Source: Porphyrobacter sp. GA68
GTDB taxonomy: Bacteria; Pseudomonadota; Alphaproteobacteria; Sphingomonadales; Sphingomonadaceae
Assembly: GCF_022605525.1 (NCBI RefSeq)
Contig: NZ_JAKQYJ010000002.1
Span: forward strand, 62,001-126,000
Direction of reading: 5' to 3'
Length of the DNA stretch: 64,000 nucleotides
A model generated the notes under the pieces. That model was given only the letters and a program-made list of their open reading frames with translations, made no database searches and had not been told where the DNA came from. This document shows positions 7,685 to 15,149 of the stretch, piece by piece; the stretch's first letter is position 1, and the number at the start of each line of letters is the position of its first letter. Position numbers and translations under genes: made by a program.

Positions 7685-8719
7685 TCAGGGCCGGTCTGCC
7701 ACACGCGGAACGCTGGGCCTGACGACCGGCTCCCGCTCCCGCCCGCCGGTCTGCGGCAGCGGGCGTCCGGTATCGCTGCCTGACAGTTGCGGCGTGGCGC
7801 CAGGCTGCCGGTCCTTGTCGCCGAAGGTTTCTTTCACCAGTTCGCCGATCCCGCCCAGCGAACCGAGAATCTGCGTTGCCTCGACCGGCATCAGGATCGT
7901 CTTGGCATTGGGGCTGTCGGCAAATTTGCCAAGCGCCTTCACATAGTCCTGCGCCACGAAGTAGTTGATTGCCGAACTGCCCGACCCGGCAATCGCGTCC
8001 GACACCATCTGCGTCGCCTTGGCTTCGGCTTCGGCCTCTCGCTCGCGCGCTTCGGCCGTGCGGAAGGCGCTCTCGCGCGCGCCTTCGGCCTTCAGAATGG
8101 CGGACTGCTTCTCGCCCTCGGCGCGCAGGATCCGGCTGGCGCGGTCGCCTTCGGCTTCCAGGATTTCCGCGCGCTTCAGTCGCTCGGCCTTCATCTGCCG
8201 GGCCATCGCTTCGGAGATGTCGAGGGGCGGGCGGATGTCCTTGATTTCCACGCGGGTGATCTTGATACCCCAGGGCGAGGTTGCGTGGTCCACCACCGAC
8301 AGCAGGCGCGCATTGATCTCGTCACGCTTGGACAGTGTCTCGTCCAGGTCGAGCGAACCCATCACCGTGCGCAGGTTGGTGGTGGTCAGCGCCATGATGG
8401 CGTTTTGCAGGCCGGACACCTCGTAGGCGGCCTTGGGTGCGTCCAGCACCTGGAAGAACACCACCGCGTCGACCCCCACCATGGCGTTGTCGGCGGTGAT
8501 GATTTCCTGTCCTGGGATGTCGAGGACCTGTTCCATCATGTTGATTCGGTGGCCGACGCGGTCGATCAGGGGCACGATGAGGTGGAGGCCTGGATCGGCA
8601 GACTTCGTGAACTTTCCAAATCGTTCGATTGTGTAAACATACCCCTGTCGTACGGTTGTGACCGCCATCAGCAGGAAGATGAGGACCAGCACCACCAGTC
8701 CAATCAGCACGTATTCCAT
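7685..8719 (-). CDS. SPFH/stomatin-like membrane protein (QmcA type)
   Basis: A 344-aa protein anchored by one N-terminal membrane helix (residues 4-22), followed by the SPFH/Band 7 domain (V-R-Q-G-Y-V-Y-T-I-E-R-F-G-K-F to about 190; hallmark D-I-R-P-P at its end). A long charged coiled-coil of E-A-E/A-E-G repeats (about 190-260) drives oligomerisation. The C-terminal 60 residues are Pro/Arg/Glu-rich and probably disordered. It is the partner of the downstream nfeD-like gene in a two-gene operon. Family members form large membrane assemblies linked to protease control and membrane order; no specific client can be read from the sequence. Confidence 0.93.
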   Translation of the reverse strand: MEYVLIGLVVLVLIFLLMAVTTVRQGYVYTIERFGKFTKSADPGLHLIVPLIDRVGHRINMMEQVLDIPGQEIITADNAMVGVDAVVFFQVLDAPKAAYEVSGLQNAIMALTTTNLRTVMGSLDLDETLSKRDEINARLLSVVDHATSPWGIKITRVEIKDIRPPLDISEAMARQMKAERLKRAEILEAEGDRASRILRAEGEKQSAILKAEGARESAFRTAEAREREAEAEAKATQMVSDAIAGSGSSAINYFVAQDYVKALGKFADSPNAKTILMPVEATQILGSLGGIGELVKETFGDKDRQPGATPQLSGSDTGRPLPQTGGREREPVVRPSVPRVADRP

Positions 8720-8896
8720 TCACACACTCCCGCCCGACTATCTTGCCCCAATGTAGTGGCGCGACGCGGTGCGGCCAAGCGAAACCGGATGCGGTCGTCT
8801 TTTGGCTGTCCGGCCCGGCGCAAGGCGGCAAGACTGCCATTGCGGACGCCCGGCCTCTTTGGCACAGTTCGCTTCCTGACTTGGAGAGGAGCAAGA

Positions 8897-10060
8897 ATGC
8901 CCGTCATCGACATCCCCGCACCCGCTTTCATGCAGGATGAGGAGATTACCATGTTCGCCGAAGCGGTGGGCAAGTTCCTGCAGCGCAACGCCCCGGAAAA
9001 GCGGGTGCGGAGCTGGCGCGAAGCCGGGCAGGTGGAGCGTGCCTTCTGGAGCGAAGCAGGTGAAGCGGGGCTGCTGGGCGTCAGCGTGCCGGAGGAGTAC
9101 GGCGGCCACGGTGGCGACTTTCGTCACGACATGGTGGTGATCGATCAGGTGGCCAAGCACGGCGTGGAGGGTTTCGCCGCCAGCCTGCACAACGTGATCA
9201 TTCTTCCCTACCTCGTGCGGCACGGAACGGAGGAGCAGAAGAAGAAGTATCTTCCCCGGCTGGTGTCGGGCGAACTGGTCAGCGCCATCGCGATGAGCGA
9301 GCCTGGCGCAGGGTCGGACCTGCAATCCATCACGACCACCGCGCTGAAGGACGGCAACGGATACCGCCTGAACGGCTCCAAGACATACATTTCCAACGGG
9401 CAGATCGCGGATTTCGTGATCGTGGTGGCCAAGACCGATCCCGAAGCGCGGGCGAAGGGCATCTCGCTGGTGCTGCTCGAAACCGAACGGGCCGACGGGT
9501 TTCAGCGCGGCAAGAAACTCGACAAGATCGGCCTTGATGCGCAGGATACGTCCGAACTGTTCTTCGATGACGTGTTCGTCGGCAGCGACGCGATCCTCGG
9601 CGGAGAGGAAGGCAAGGGCTTTTACCAGCTGATGGGCGAGCTGCCGCAGGAACGGCTGGTCATCGCGATGCAGGCGCAGGCTGGAATCGCGCATGCGCTG
9701 GACGTCACCGTTGATTACGTCAAGAACCGCAAGGCTTTCGGGCAGACGATCTGGGACTTCCAGAATACGCAGTTCGTCCTGGCGGATCTGAAGGCCAAGG
9801 GAACGGCGTCCCGCGTTTTCGTCAACGACTGCATCGCCCGCCTGCTCGACGGGAAACTGGATGTGGCGACCGCCAGCATGGCCAAATACTGGGTCACGGA
9901 ACTGCAAAGCGAAGTGGTCGACAAATGCCTGCAACTGCACGGCGGGGCGGGCTACATCAACGATTATCCCATTGCCCGAATGTACCGGGACAGTCGGATC
10001 GCGCGGATTTTCGGCGGCTCCAACGAAGTGATGCGGATGCTGATCGCGCGCTCGATGTGA
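8897..10060 (+). CDS. Acyl-CoA dehydrogenase, long-chain (LCAD) type
   Basis: A 387-aa FAD flavoprotein that oxidises acyl-CoA to enoyl-CoA. Family signatures are present: A-M-S-E-P-G-A-G-S-D (FAD/substrate loop, about residue 135), N-G-S-K-T-Y-I-S-N-G, R-K-A-F-G-Q-T, and the C-terminal Q-L-H-G-G-A-G-Y and I-F-G-G-S-N-E-V. In medium-chain enzymes the C-terminal segment carries the catalytic Glu (Y-E-G-T). Here that place is Gly, as in long-chain enzymes, where the base sits in helix G. The aligned helix-G stretch here reads A-L-D-V-T, with Asp rather than Glu. The start is the ATG with a GGAGAGGA site in front; the frame is open far upstream, but that part only mirrors the SPFH gene. Confidence 0.93.
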   Translation: MPVIDIPAPAFMQDEEITMFAEAVGKFLQRNAPEKRVRSWREAGQVERAFWSEAGEAGLLGVSVPEEYGGHGGDFRHDMVVIDQVAKHGVEGFAASLHNVIILPYLVRHGTEEQKKKYLPRLVSGELVSAIAMSEPGAGSDLQSITTTALKDGNGYRLNGSKTYISNGQIADFVIVVAKTDPEARAKGISLVLLETERADGFQRGKKLDKIGLDAQDTSELFFDDVFVGSDAILGGEEGKGFYQLMGELPQERLVIAMQAQAGIAHALDVTVDYVKNRKAFGQTIWDFQNTQFVLADLKAKGTASRVFVNDCIARLLDGKLDVATASMAKYWVTELQSEVVDKCLQLHGGAGYINDYPIARMYRDSRIARIFGGSNEVMRMLIARSM

Positions 10061-10117
10061 AGAAGCCGGCCCTGGTTCCGGGCCGCTTGGAACCGGGGCG
10101 TGGAGAACGCCGCGCGT

Positions 10118-10133
10118 GTGACGAGCTTGTCAC
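10118..10133. terminator. Inverted repeat between convergent genes
   Basis: A 5-bp arm repeat, GTGAC-GAGCTT-GTCAC, sits in the gap between the convergent acyl-CoA dehydrogenase and fumarylacetoacetase genes. It could form a small hairpin acting on both transcripts, though no T-run follows. The region from 10061 to 10253 holds no convincing gene. Confidence 0.25.
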
Positions 10134-10253
10134 GCAACGCGGCCATCTCTTACGCCCCAGGATACAGCACGCGCGACCACCTGTTCGACAATGATGCCGA
10201 TGCGCTCGCCGCGTTCGCCCGTCAGGCCGACGGGTTGCCGGCGCGGCCGGCCG

Positions 10254-11264
10254 TCAGGCTGCGACCACCCGCTGTTCGATTGCGCCGAAGATCGAGTGGC
10301 CCGCCGCGTCCCGCATTTCGACCCGCACGGTATCGCCCGGCTGCATGAAGGGCGTGCGCGGTTCGCCGTCGCGAATGGTTTCAATGGTGCGGATTTCGGC
10401 GATGCAGCTGTAGCCGCGCCCGCCTTCGCTGACCGGGCGGCCGGGGCCGCCGCCTTCATCCTTGTTCGACACGGTGCCGGAACCGATGATCGAGCCAGCG
10501 CACAGATCGCGCGTCCTGGCGGCGTGTGATACCAGACGGGCAAGCGAAAAGGTGGCGTCCTCACCCGCATTGGCGCGGCCGAACGGTTGGCCATTGTAAT
10601 CCACCAGCAACGGCAGGTGCACGGTGCTGTCCCGCCACGCGTCACCCAGTTCGTCAGGCGTAACTGCGACCGGTGAAAAGGCGCTGGCGGGTTTTGACTG
10701 AAAGAAGCCGAACCCCTTGGCCAATTCCCCGGGGATCAGGCCGCGCAGCGACACATCGTTGACCAGCATGACGAGCTTGATGTGTTCGGCCGCCGCGTCT
10801 TCGGTGGCGCCCATTGGCACGTCGTCGGTGATGACCGCGATCTCGCCTTCCATGTCGCAGCCCCAGCTCACGTCCGCCAGAGGGATGTCTGCCCGTGGCG
10901 GCAGAAAACCGTCGCTGCCGCCCTGATACATCAGCGGATCATTGTAAAAGCTTTGGGGAACCTCGGCGTTGCGCGCCTTGCGCACCAGTTCCACGTGGTT
11001 GATGTATGCCGAACCGTCCGCCCACTGATAGGCACGGGGCAGGGGAGAGTGCGCCAGCCGTTCATGGAACCGCTGACACGGCACCGCCTTGTGCTCCACA
11101 TCGCGATACAGTGCCTCCAGCTTGGGCGCGATGTTCGCCCAATCGTCGAGCGCCGCCTGCAGCGTGGGGGCGATGTTGTCCGCCTCGCAATACCGGGTCA
11201 GATCCTTGGAGACGACCACCAGCTTCCCGTCGCGGGTGCCGGTGTTGAGTGTGGCGAGTTTCAT
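10254..11264 (-). CDS. Fumarylacetoacetate hydrolase family protein
   Basis: A 336-aa hydrolase of the FAH family, probably cleaving fumarylacetoacetate to fumarate and acetoacetate, the last step of tyrosine/homogentisate breakdown. The N-terminal region (residues 1-80) is the FAH-specific cap. The metal-binding core has D-M-E-G-E-I-A-V-I (about 175), the N-D-V-S-L-R-G loop, and S-G-T-V-S-N-K-D-E near the C-terminus. It is the last gene of a three-gene operon. Its ATG overlaps the stop of... the maiA-like gene's end by 4 bp, implying coupled translation. No homogentisate dioxygenase or 4-hydroxyphenylpyruvate dioxygenase is in the window, so the upper pathway is elsewhere, or the substrate is another acylpyruvate. 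Confidence 0.88.
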   Translation of the reverse strand: MKLATLNTGTRDGKLVVVSKDLTRYCEADNIAPTLQAALDDWANIAPKLEALYRDVEHKAVPCQRFHERLAHSPLPRAYQWADGSAYINHVELVRKARNAEVPQSFYNDPLMYQGGSDGFLPPRADIPLADVSWGCDMEGEIAVITDDVPMGATEDAAAEHIKLVMLVNDVSLRGLIPGELAKGFGFFQSKPASAFSPVAVTPDELGDAWRDSTVHLPLLVDYNGQPFGRANAGEDATFSLARLVSHAARTRDLCAGSIIGSGTVSNKDEGGGPGRPVSEGGRGYSCIAEIRTIETIRDGEPRTPFMQPGDTVRVEMRDAAGHSIFGAIEQRVVAA

Positions 11265-11905
11265 GGGGTTGTCTCCGGATTGTCTGGTTGCTGGTCGGGA
11301 TGCGCGGCCTGGAAGGCGGGAAGGGCAAGGCAGGCGGCCTCGATGCGGACCGTGCGGGGGTGTCCGCTCAAATCGAACGCGAACCGGCGCGCGTTATAGA
11401 GTTGCGGGATCAGCACGGTTTCGAACAGACCCGGCTTGTCGAACAGGAAATCGCCCGTGCCCAACTCCTCCAGCCGGCGTTCCACCGGGATCAGCGTACG
11501 GGCAAGGATGTGGCGATAGTATGTGTCGATCTCGTCCTGCGTCCGGCCGAACTCGCTTTTGAGGTAGCGCAACACCGGCAGGTTGAGCGGAGCGTGCAAT
11601 TCCGTGGCGATGGCATAGGCCAGTTCGCGCGCGACATACCGCTGTCTGACATCATCTGGCAGAAGCGGCATTTCGGGGTACGCCTCTTCCAGCCATTCGA
11701 TGATCGCCATGGACTGAACGAACCGCTCGTCACCAGCTTCCAGCAAGGGGACGGAACCAAATGGATTGCGTGCAGTGAAGTCCGCACCCCTATTCGCGGC
11801 TGTCAGAAGATCCACCGGCACGTTTTCAAAAGCCAGCTGTTTGAGGTTCAGCGCAATCCTCAGCCGGTAGGACGTCGAACTGCGCCAGTATCCGTAAAGC
11901 CGCAT
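11261..11905 (-). CDS. maiA: Maleylacetoacetate isomerase (zeta-class glutathione S-transferase)
   Basis: A 214-aa GST-fold enzyme that would convert maleylacetoacetate (or maleylpyruvate) to the fumaryl isomer using glutathione. The zeta-class signature S-S-T-S-Y-R-L-R-I-A-L-N-L-K sits at residues 9-22, containing the catalytic Ser. N-P-F-G-S-V-P-L-L and Q-S-M-A-I-I-E-W-L-E bind glutathione, and an all-helical C-terminal domain includes the P-x-x-Y-N-A-R-R segment. The ATG shares one base with the stop codon of the upstream gcdH gene (TGATG). The gene lies directly before fahA, matching the biochemical order. Confidence 0.93.
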   Translation of the reverse strand: MRLYGYWRSSTSYRLRIALNLKQLAFENVPVDLLTAANRGADFTARNPFGSVPLLEAGDERFVQSMAIIEWLEEAYPEMPLLPDDVRQRYVARELAYAIATELHAPLNLPVLRYLKSEFGRTQDEIDTYYRHILARTLIPVERRLEELGTGDFLFDKPGLFETVLIPQLYNARRFAFDLSGHPRTVRIEAACLALPAFQAAHPDQQPDNPETTP

Positions 11906-13089
11906 CAAAACGCCGCAATTCCGGTAATCGCACGGCCCAGGATCAGGGCGTGCACGTCATGCGTCCCCTCGTAGGTGTTCACCGTCTCCAGATTGATCAT
12001 GTGGCGCATCACCTGGTATTCGCCGGAAATGCCGTTGCCGCCGTGCATATCCCGGGCGTGGCGGGCGATTTCGAGCGCGCGGCCGACATTGTTGCGCTTC
12101 ACAATCGAAATCATCTCAGGTGCAAACCGCCCTTCGTCCAGCAACCGCCCGACGCGCAGGGACGCTTGCAAGCCGAGCGCGATGTCGCACATCATGTCGG
12201 CCAGCTTCTTCTGGTACAATTGCTTGGAAGCCAAAGGAACGCCGAACTGATGGCGATCCAGCCCGTATTGACGGGCGGCGTGCAGGCAGAACTCCGCCGC
12301 ACCCATGCTGCCCCAGCTGATGCCATAGCGGGCCCGATTGAGGCAACCGAAGGGTCCTTTCAACCCTTCTACATTGGGGAGCAGCGCCTCGGCGCCGACC
12401 TTTACATCCTCCATGACAATCATGCCGGTGGTGGAGGCGCGCAGGGACAGCTTGTTTTCGATCTTGGGCGCGGACAGCCCGGCCATGCCCTTGTCCAGCA
12501 CGAAGCCGCGGATCGCTCCTCCATGTTTTTCCGACTTGGCCCAGACGACAAATACATCGGCGAAGGGGGAGTTGGAAATCCACGTCTTCGAGCCGTTGAG
12601 CACAAAGCCGTCGCCGTCGGCTTTCGCCACCGTTTTCATTCCCGCCGGGTCAGAGCCGGCGTCCGGTTCGGTCAACCCGAAACAGCCGATGAGTTCCCCT
12701 GCGGCAAGGCCGGGCAGATAACGCCGCCGCTGTTCCTCTGAACCGTAGGCGTGGATGGGATACATGACGAGGCTCGACTGTACCGAACCCATCGAACGAT
12801 AGCCGCTATCCACACGTTCCATCTCGCGCGCAATGAGGCCATAGGCGACGTAGGAAGCGCCTGCACCGCCGTACTTCTCGGGGATCGTCGCGCCCAGCAA
12901 TCCTGCCTTGCCCATAAGCGGAAAGAGTTCGGGCGCGGCGGTTTCATCGCGGAACGCATCATGGACCCGGGGCTGCAACTCCCCCTGGCAGAACGCATGC
13001 GCGGCGTCGCGCACCATGCGCTCTTCATCCGTCAGTTGCTCGTCAAGCCTGAAGGGATCTTCCCAATCGAACCGCGCCATCCCGGCCAT
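11905..13089 (-). CDS. gcdH: Glutaryl-CoA dehydrogenase-type acyl-CoA dehydrogenase
   Basis: A 394-aa flavoprotein matching glutaryl-CoA dehydrogenase, which oxidises and decarboxylates glutaryl-CoA to crotonyl-CoA in lysine and tryptophan degradation. The diagnostic C-terminal motif [14 protein letters not shown] carries the catalytic Glu. [11 protein letters not shown], the N-G-S-K-T-W-I-S-N loop and D-M-H-G-G-N-G-I are also present. It is the first gene of the operon with maiA and fahA, and has a good AGGAG site six bases before the ATG. Its placement with ring-cleavage enzymes suggests one transcript serving aromatic amino-acid and lysine catabolism together. Confidence 0.93.
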   Translation of the reverse strand: MAGMARFDWEDPFRLDEQLTDEERMVRDAAHAFCQGELQPRVHDAFRDETAAPELFPLMGKAGLLGATIPEKYGGAGASYVAYGLIAREMERVDSGYRSMGSVQSSLVMYPIHAYGSEEQRRRYLPGLAAGELIGCFGLTEPDAGSDPAGMKTVAKADGDGFVLNGSKTWISNSPFADVFVVWAKSEKHGGAIRGFVLDKGMAGLSAPKIENKLSLRASTTGMIVMEDVKVGAEALLPNVEGLKGPFGCLNRARYGISWGSMGAAEFCLHAARQYGLDRHQFGVPLASKQLYQKKLADMMCDIALGLQASLRVGRLLDEGRFAPEMISIVKRNNVGRALEIARHARDMHGGNGISGEYQVMRHMINLETVNTYEGTHDVHALILGRAITGIAAF

Positions 13090-13153
13090 GTCTGCTCCTG
13101 ATTATTGTCCCCAGAACCTCTAGGCACCGGAGAGGAGCGGTTCAAGGGCGGCG

Positions 13154-13549
13154 TCAGGCGGCGGCCAGCGCGGCTGCAACATTCTCCAGCATCGCTGTCG
13201 GCGGGCAGGGTTTCGCCAGGGCACGAACTTCGGGAAACCGCGCCAGCATGTCTTCTGGTGCAACATGGCCGGAGTGGAAGATCACTGGCACGCGCTGTTC
13301 CATCAGGCGTTCAGCGAGCGGGTACACCATCTCGTCACCCAGTGCGATATCGAGGATCGCAAGATCCGGCCGGTTCGACTGGACCGCGCGCATCGCCGAT
13401 GACACGTCCCCGTGCGGTCCTTCGACAATATAACCTGCTTCCTCAACGGTATCGCACAGGTCGTAGCCGATAATCGCTTCGTCCTCCGCGACCAGAATGA
13501 CCGGATGATCCTTCACGCCTGCGTCCTTTGCAATTTGGGAGACCAACAT
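13154..13549 (-). CDS. Receiver-only (CheY-like) response regulator
   Basis: A 131-aa single receiver domain with no output domain. The acidic pocket V-A-E-D-E (about residues 20-24), the phosphoacceptor Asp in L-A-I-L-D-I-A-L-G, the conserved Ser of F-H-S-G-H, and the switch Lys in A-L-A-K-P are all present, so it should be phosphorylatable. No histidine kinase is adjacent. Stand-alone receivers of this kind in alphaproteobacteria often act in phosphorelays or general stress signalling; the partner cannot be told from the sequence. It sits between gcdH and the HHH gene with non-overlapping spacing. Confidence 0.88.
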   Translation of the reverse strand: MLVSQIAKDAGVKDHPVILVAEDEAIIGYDLCDTVEEAGYIVEGPHGDVSSAMRAVQSNRPDLAILDIALGDEMVYPLAERLMEQRVPVIFHSGHVAPEDMLARFPEVRALAKPCPPTAMLENVAAALAAA

Positions 13550-13592
13550 GCCCTTACGCGTTAACCTTGATTAGGTTCCGTGACGCGGCAAT

Positions 13593-14234
13593 TTAGAGCC
13601 TGCCGAACCGCTCTTCATAGGCTGCTGTGTCGCCCGCCTCCAGCAGGCTGGCCTGTGTTACCCAGTCGTCGCGGCGGATGCGTCCCTGAAACCGCCCAAG
13701 CTGTCCGTCCACCCGGTTGATCTCCGCGTCGTCCCACGAGGCGATCTGGGCAAAACGAGTGATACCCAGCTCGTTGAGCCGGGCGGCAAGCTTTGGCCCC
13801 ACACCCTTTATGCGCAGCAGGTCGTCTCCATCATGTCCGGCCGCCTCAGCGGATGCGTTGAAGTGATCCGCCTCTGCCTGTTCGGCCCGGCCGATCGCTT
13901 CAGGTTGATGGGCGGCGAGGTTGGCCACAGTTTCCGCGCCGATCACCGCTCCCGGTGTCACAAGGGAAGCGGTTCCACGCGGACTGAAATCCTCGTCCCG
14001 CGAGACGGTTGTGCCCTGCGGAGCCGGCGGCGCGGTCAAATCAGCGGGTGTCGTGGGAGCGTCGATGAAAGCCTGGTTGCGCCGTGCCCGCTCAGCCCCG
14101 TCGTCCAGCACATCGCGCCGATCGGCCTGCACCCGCGTCCGGCGCCGCACATTGAACACGTACCAGGCGATTGCGACACCGATGAGGAACGCCAGAAGGA
14201 TCAGCAGCCAGTTGGCTTCAACCATTTCGATCAT
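13593..14234 (-). CDS. Membrane-anchored helix-hairpin-helix protein
   Basis: A 213-aa protein with an N-terminal membrane helix (about residues 9-27, L-L-I-L-L-A-F-L-I-G), a low-complexity Ala/Thr/Pro linker (about 45-120), and a C-terminal helix-hairpin-helix domain (L-L-R-I-K-G-V-G-P-K-L-A-A-R-L, then F-A-Q-I-A-S-W). The HHH unit resembles that found near ribosomal protein L21 and complex I genes and usually binds DNA or nucleic acids non-specifically. A membrane-tethered HHH could anchor nucleic acid to the envelope, but no experiment-based role is known to me. The next gene upstream on this strand is a tiny membrane peptide 13 bp away. Confidence 0.75.
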   Translation of the reverse strand: MIEMVEANWLLILLAFLIGVAIAWYVFNVRRRTRVQADRRDVLDDGAERARRNQAFIDAPTTPADLTAPPAPQGTTVSRDEDFSPRGTASLVTPGAVIGAETVANLAAHQPEAIGRAEQAEADHFNASAEAAGHDGDDLLRIKGVGPKLAARLNELGITRFAQIASWDDAEINRVDGQLGRFQGRIRRDDWVTQASLLEAGDTAAYEERFGRL

Positions 14235-14246
14235 ACAGCTTTTTAC

Positions 14247-14354
14247 CTAATCTTCCTGCCCGTCGTCGCCACTGTGCCACAGCAGCCAGCCCACGCCAAT
14301 CCCGAGGGCGTAGGCGCACAGGGCGAGAACGACCAGTTCGAGCCATAGAGCCAC
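14247..14354 (-). CDS. Small membrane protein, 35 aa
   Basis: A short frame that starts at a GTG one base past the stop of the OmpA-like gene and ends at a TAG 12 bp before the HHH gene, filling the gap exactly. The peptide opens L-W-L-E-L-V-V-L-A-L-C-A-Y, continues as one hydrophobic helix with a Gly zipper (A-L-G-I-G-V-G-W-L-L-W), and ends in an acidic tail (S-G-D-D-G-Q-E-D). That is the shape of a single-pass small membrane protein. Close packing on both sides supports a real, co-transcribed gene. It is too short for most gene finders. I know no family for it. Confidence 0.55.
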   Translation of the reverse strand: MALWLELVVLALCAYALGIGVGWLLWHSGDDGQED

Positions 14355-14355
14355 G

Positions 14356-15099
14356 TCAGCGCGCCCCCGGCGTATCGACGGGAGTGGGAATGAGGCGCGG
14401 CCGCGGCAGAATGACAAAATCGATCTTCGGGTCGGCGGGATCGCCTGGAGCCGTATTTTCCCCCGCTTCAGCCGAGCCGATCCCGCTGGCCCTTATCGCG
14501 GTGGCAGGAATGCCGCGGGCGATCAGCGCCTTGCGCACGGACTGTGCCCTTGACCGAGACAGGGGAATATTTCCGGCTTCGTCGCCGGAGGGGTCCGCGT
14601 GTCCGATGATCGCTACCACAGATCCAGTGCATGGTCTCAGCGCATCCGCCACTTCGTCCAGCAGCATCTCGTTGCCGGGAACAATGACCGCGCTGGATTC
14701 GTCGAACCGAATGCTTCGCGTGCGCAGCACTGCGTCAAGTGCCGCCGAACAATGCCCATCATCGGGTCCATCCACGCCGACCACTGCCTGCGGGATGCCG
14801 TCGGCCCACCGGATCCCGCCCACGCCCGGCACGGCGGCGACGGCCTGCGCGACGCGGGTGCGCTGCTGATCGTCCAGAGCTTCTCCTCCGCTGAGAGTGG
14901 GGTGCCGCGACAGCCATCCGAAGCGGTCGATGAAGTCTGCCCTTACGGAAGTGTGGCCAGCCTCGGCGATCACCCTGGCAGCGCGCCCTTCCATCCTGGT
15001 GACAAGGGAGGTGCCCGTCATCTCTGCCGTCAACGCCGCTGCTGCGGAAACGACCAGCGCCCCGGCGACGATCAACAATCTGTCTGTCGGGGCCAGCAT
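14356..15099 (-). CDS. OmpA-like C-terminal domain protein, inner-membrane anchored
   Basis: A 247-aa protein. Residues 8-25 form a hydrophobic anchor or uncleaved signal (L-L-I-V-A-G-A-L-V-V-S-A-A). A BON/SpoIID-like region follows (A-V-P-G-V-G-G-I-R-W, about 90-115). The C-terminal OmpA domain (about 135-230) has the peptidoglycan-binding set I-I-G-H-A-D-P-S-G and S-R-S-R-A-Q-S-V-R-K-A-L-I. It would link the membrane to the cell wall. The ATG was chosen 51 bp after the flippase stop; the frame is open further upstream only as a mirror of that gene. It heads the small-peptide/HHH gene string. Confidence 0.85.
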   Translation of the reverse strand: MLAPTDRLLIVAGALVVSAAAALTAEMTGTSLVTRMEGRAARVIAEAGHTSVRADFIDRFGWLSRHPTLSGGEALDDQQRTRVAQAVAAVPGVGGIRWADGIPQAVVGVDGPDDGHCSAALDAVLRTRSIRFDESSAVIVPGNEMLLDEVADALRPCTGSVVAIIGHADPSGDEAGNIPLSRSRAQSVRKALIARGIPATAIRASGIGSAEAGENTAPGDPADPKIDFVILPRPRLIPTPVDTPGAR

Positions 15100-15149
15100 G
15101 GCAGCCTTTCTATGCGCGCAGACACCGGAGCGGAAGAGTACGCGGTGCC

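Noticed and set aside
7787-8896. An in-frame extension upstream of the acyl-CoA dehydrogenase, suggesting a fusion protein
   Set aside because: The extension lies opposite the SPFH gene and has no domain. The dehydrogenase has its own ATG and ribosome site.
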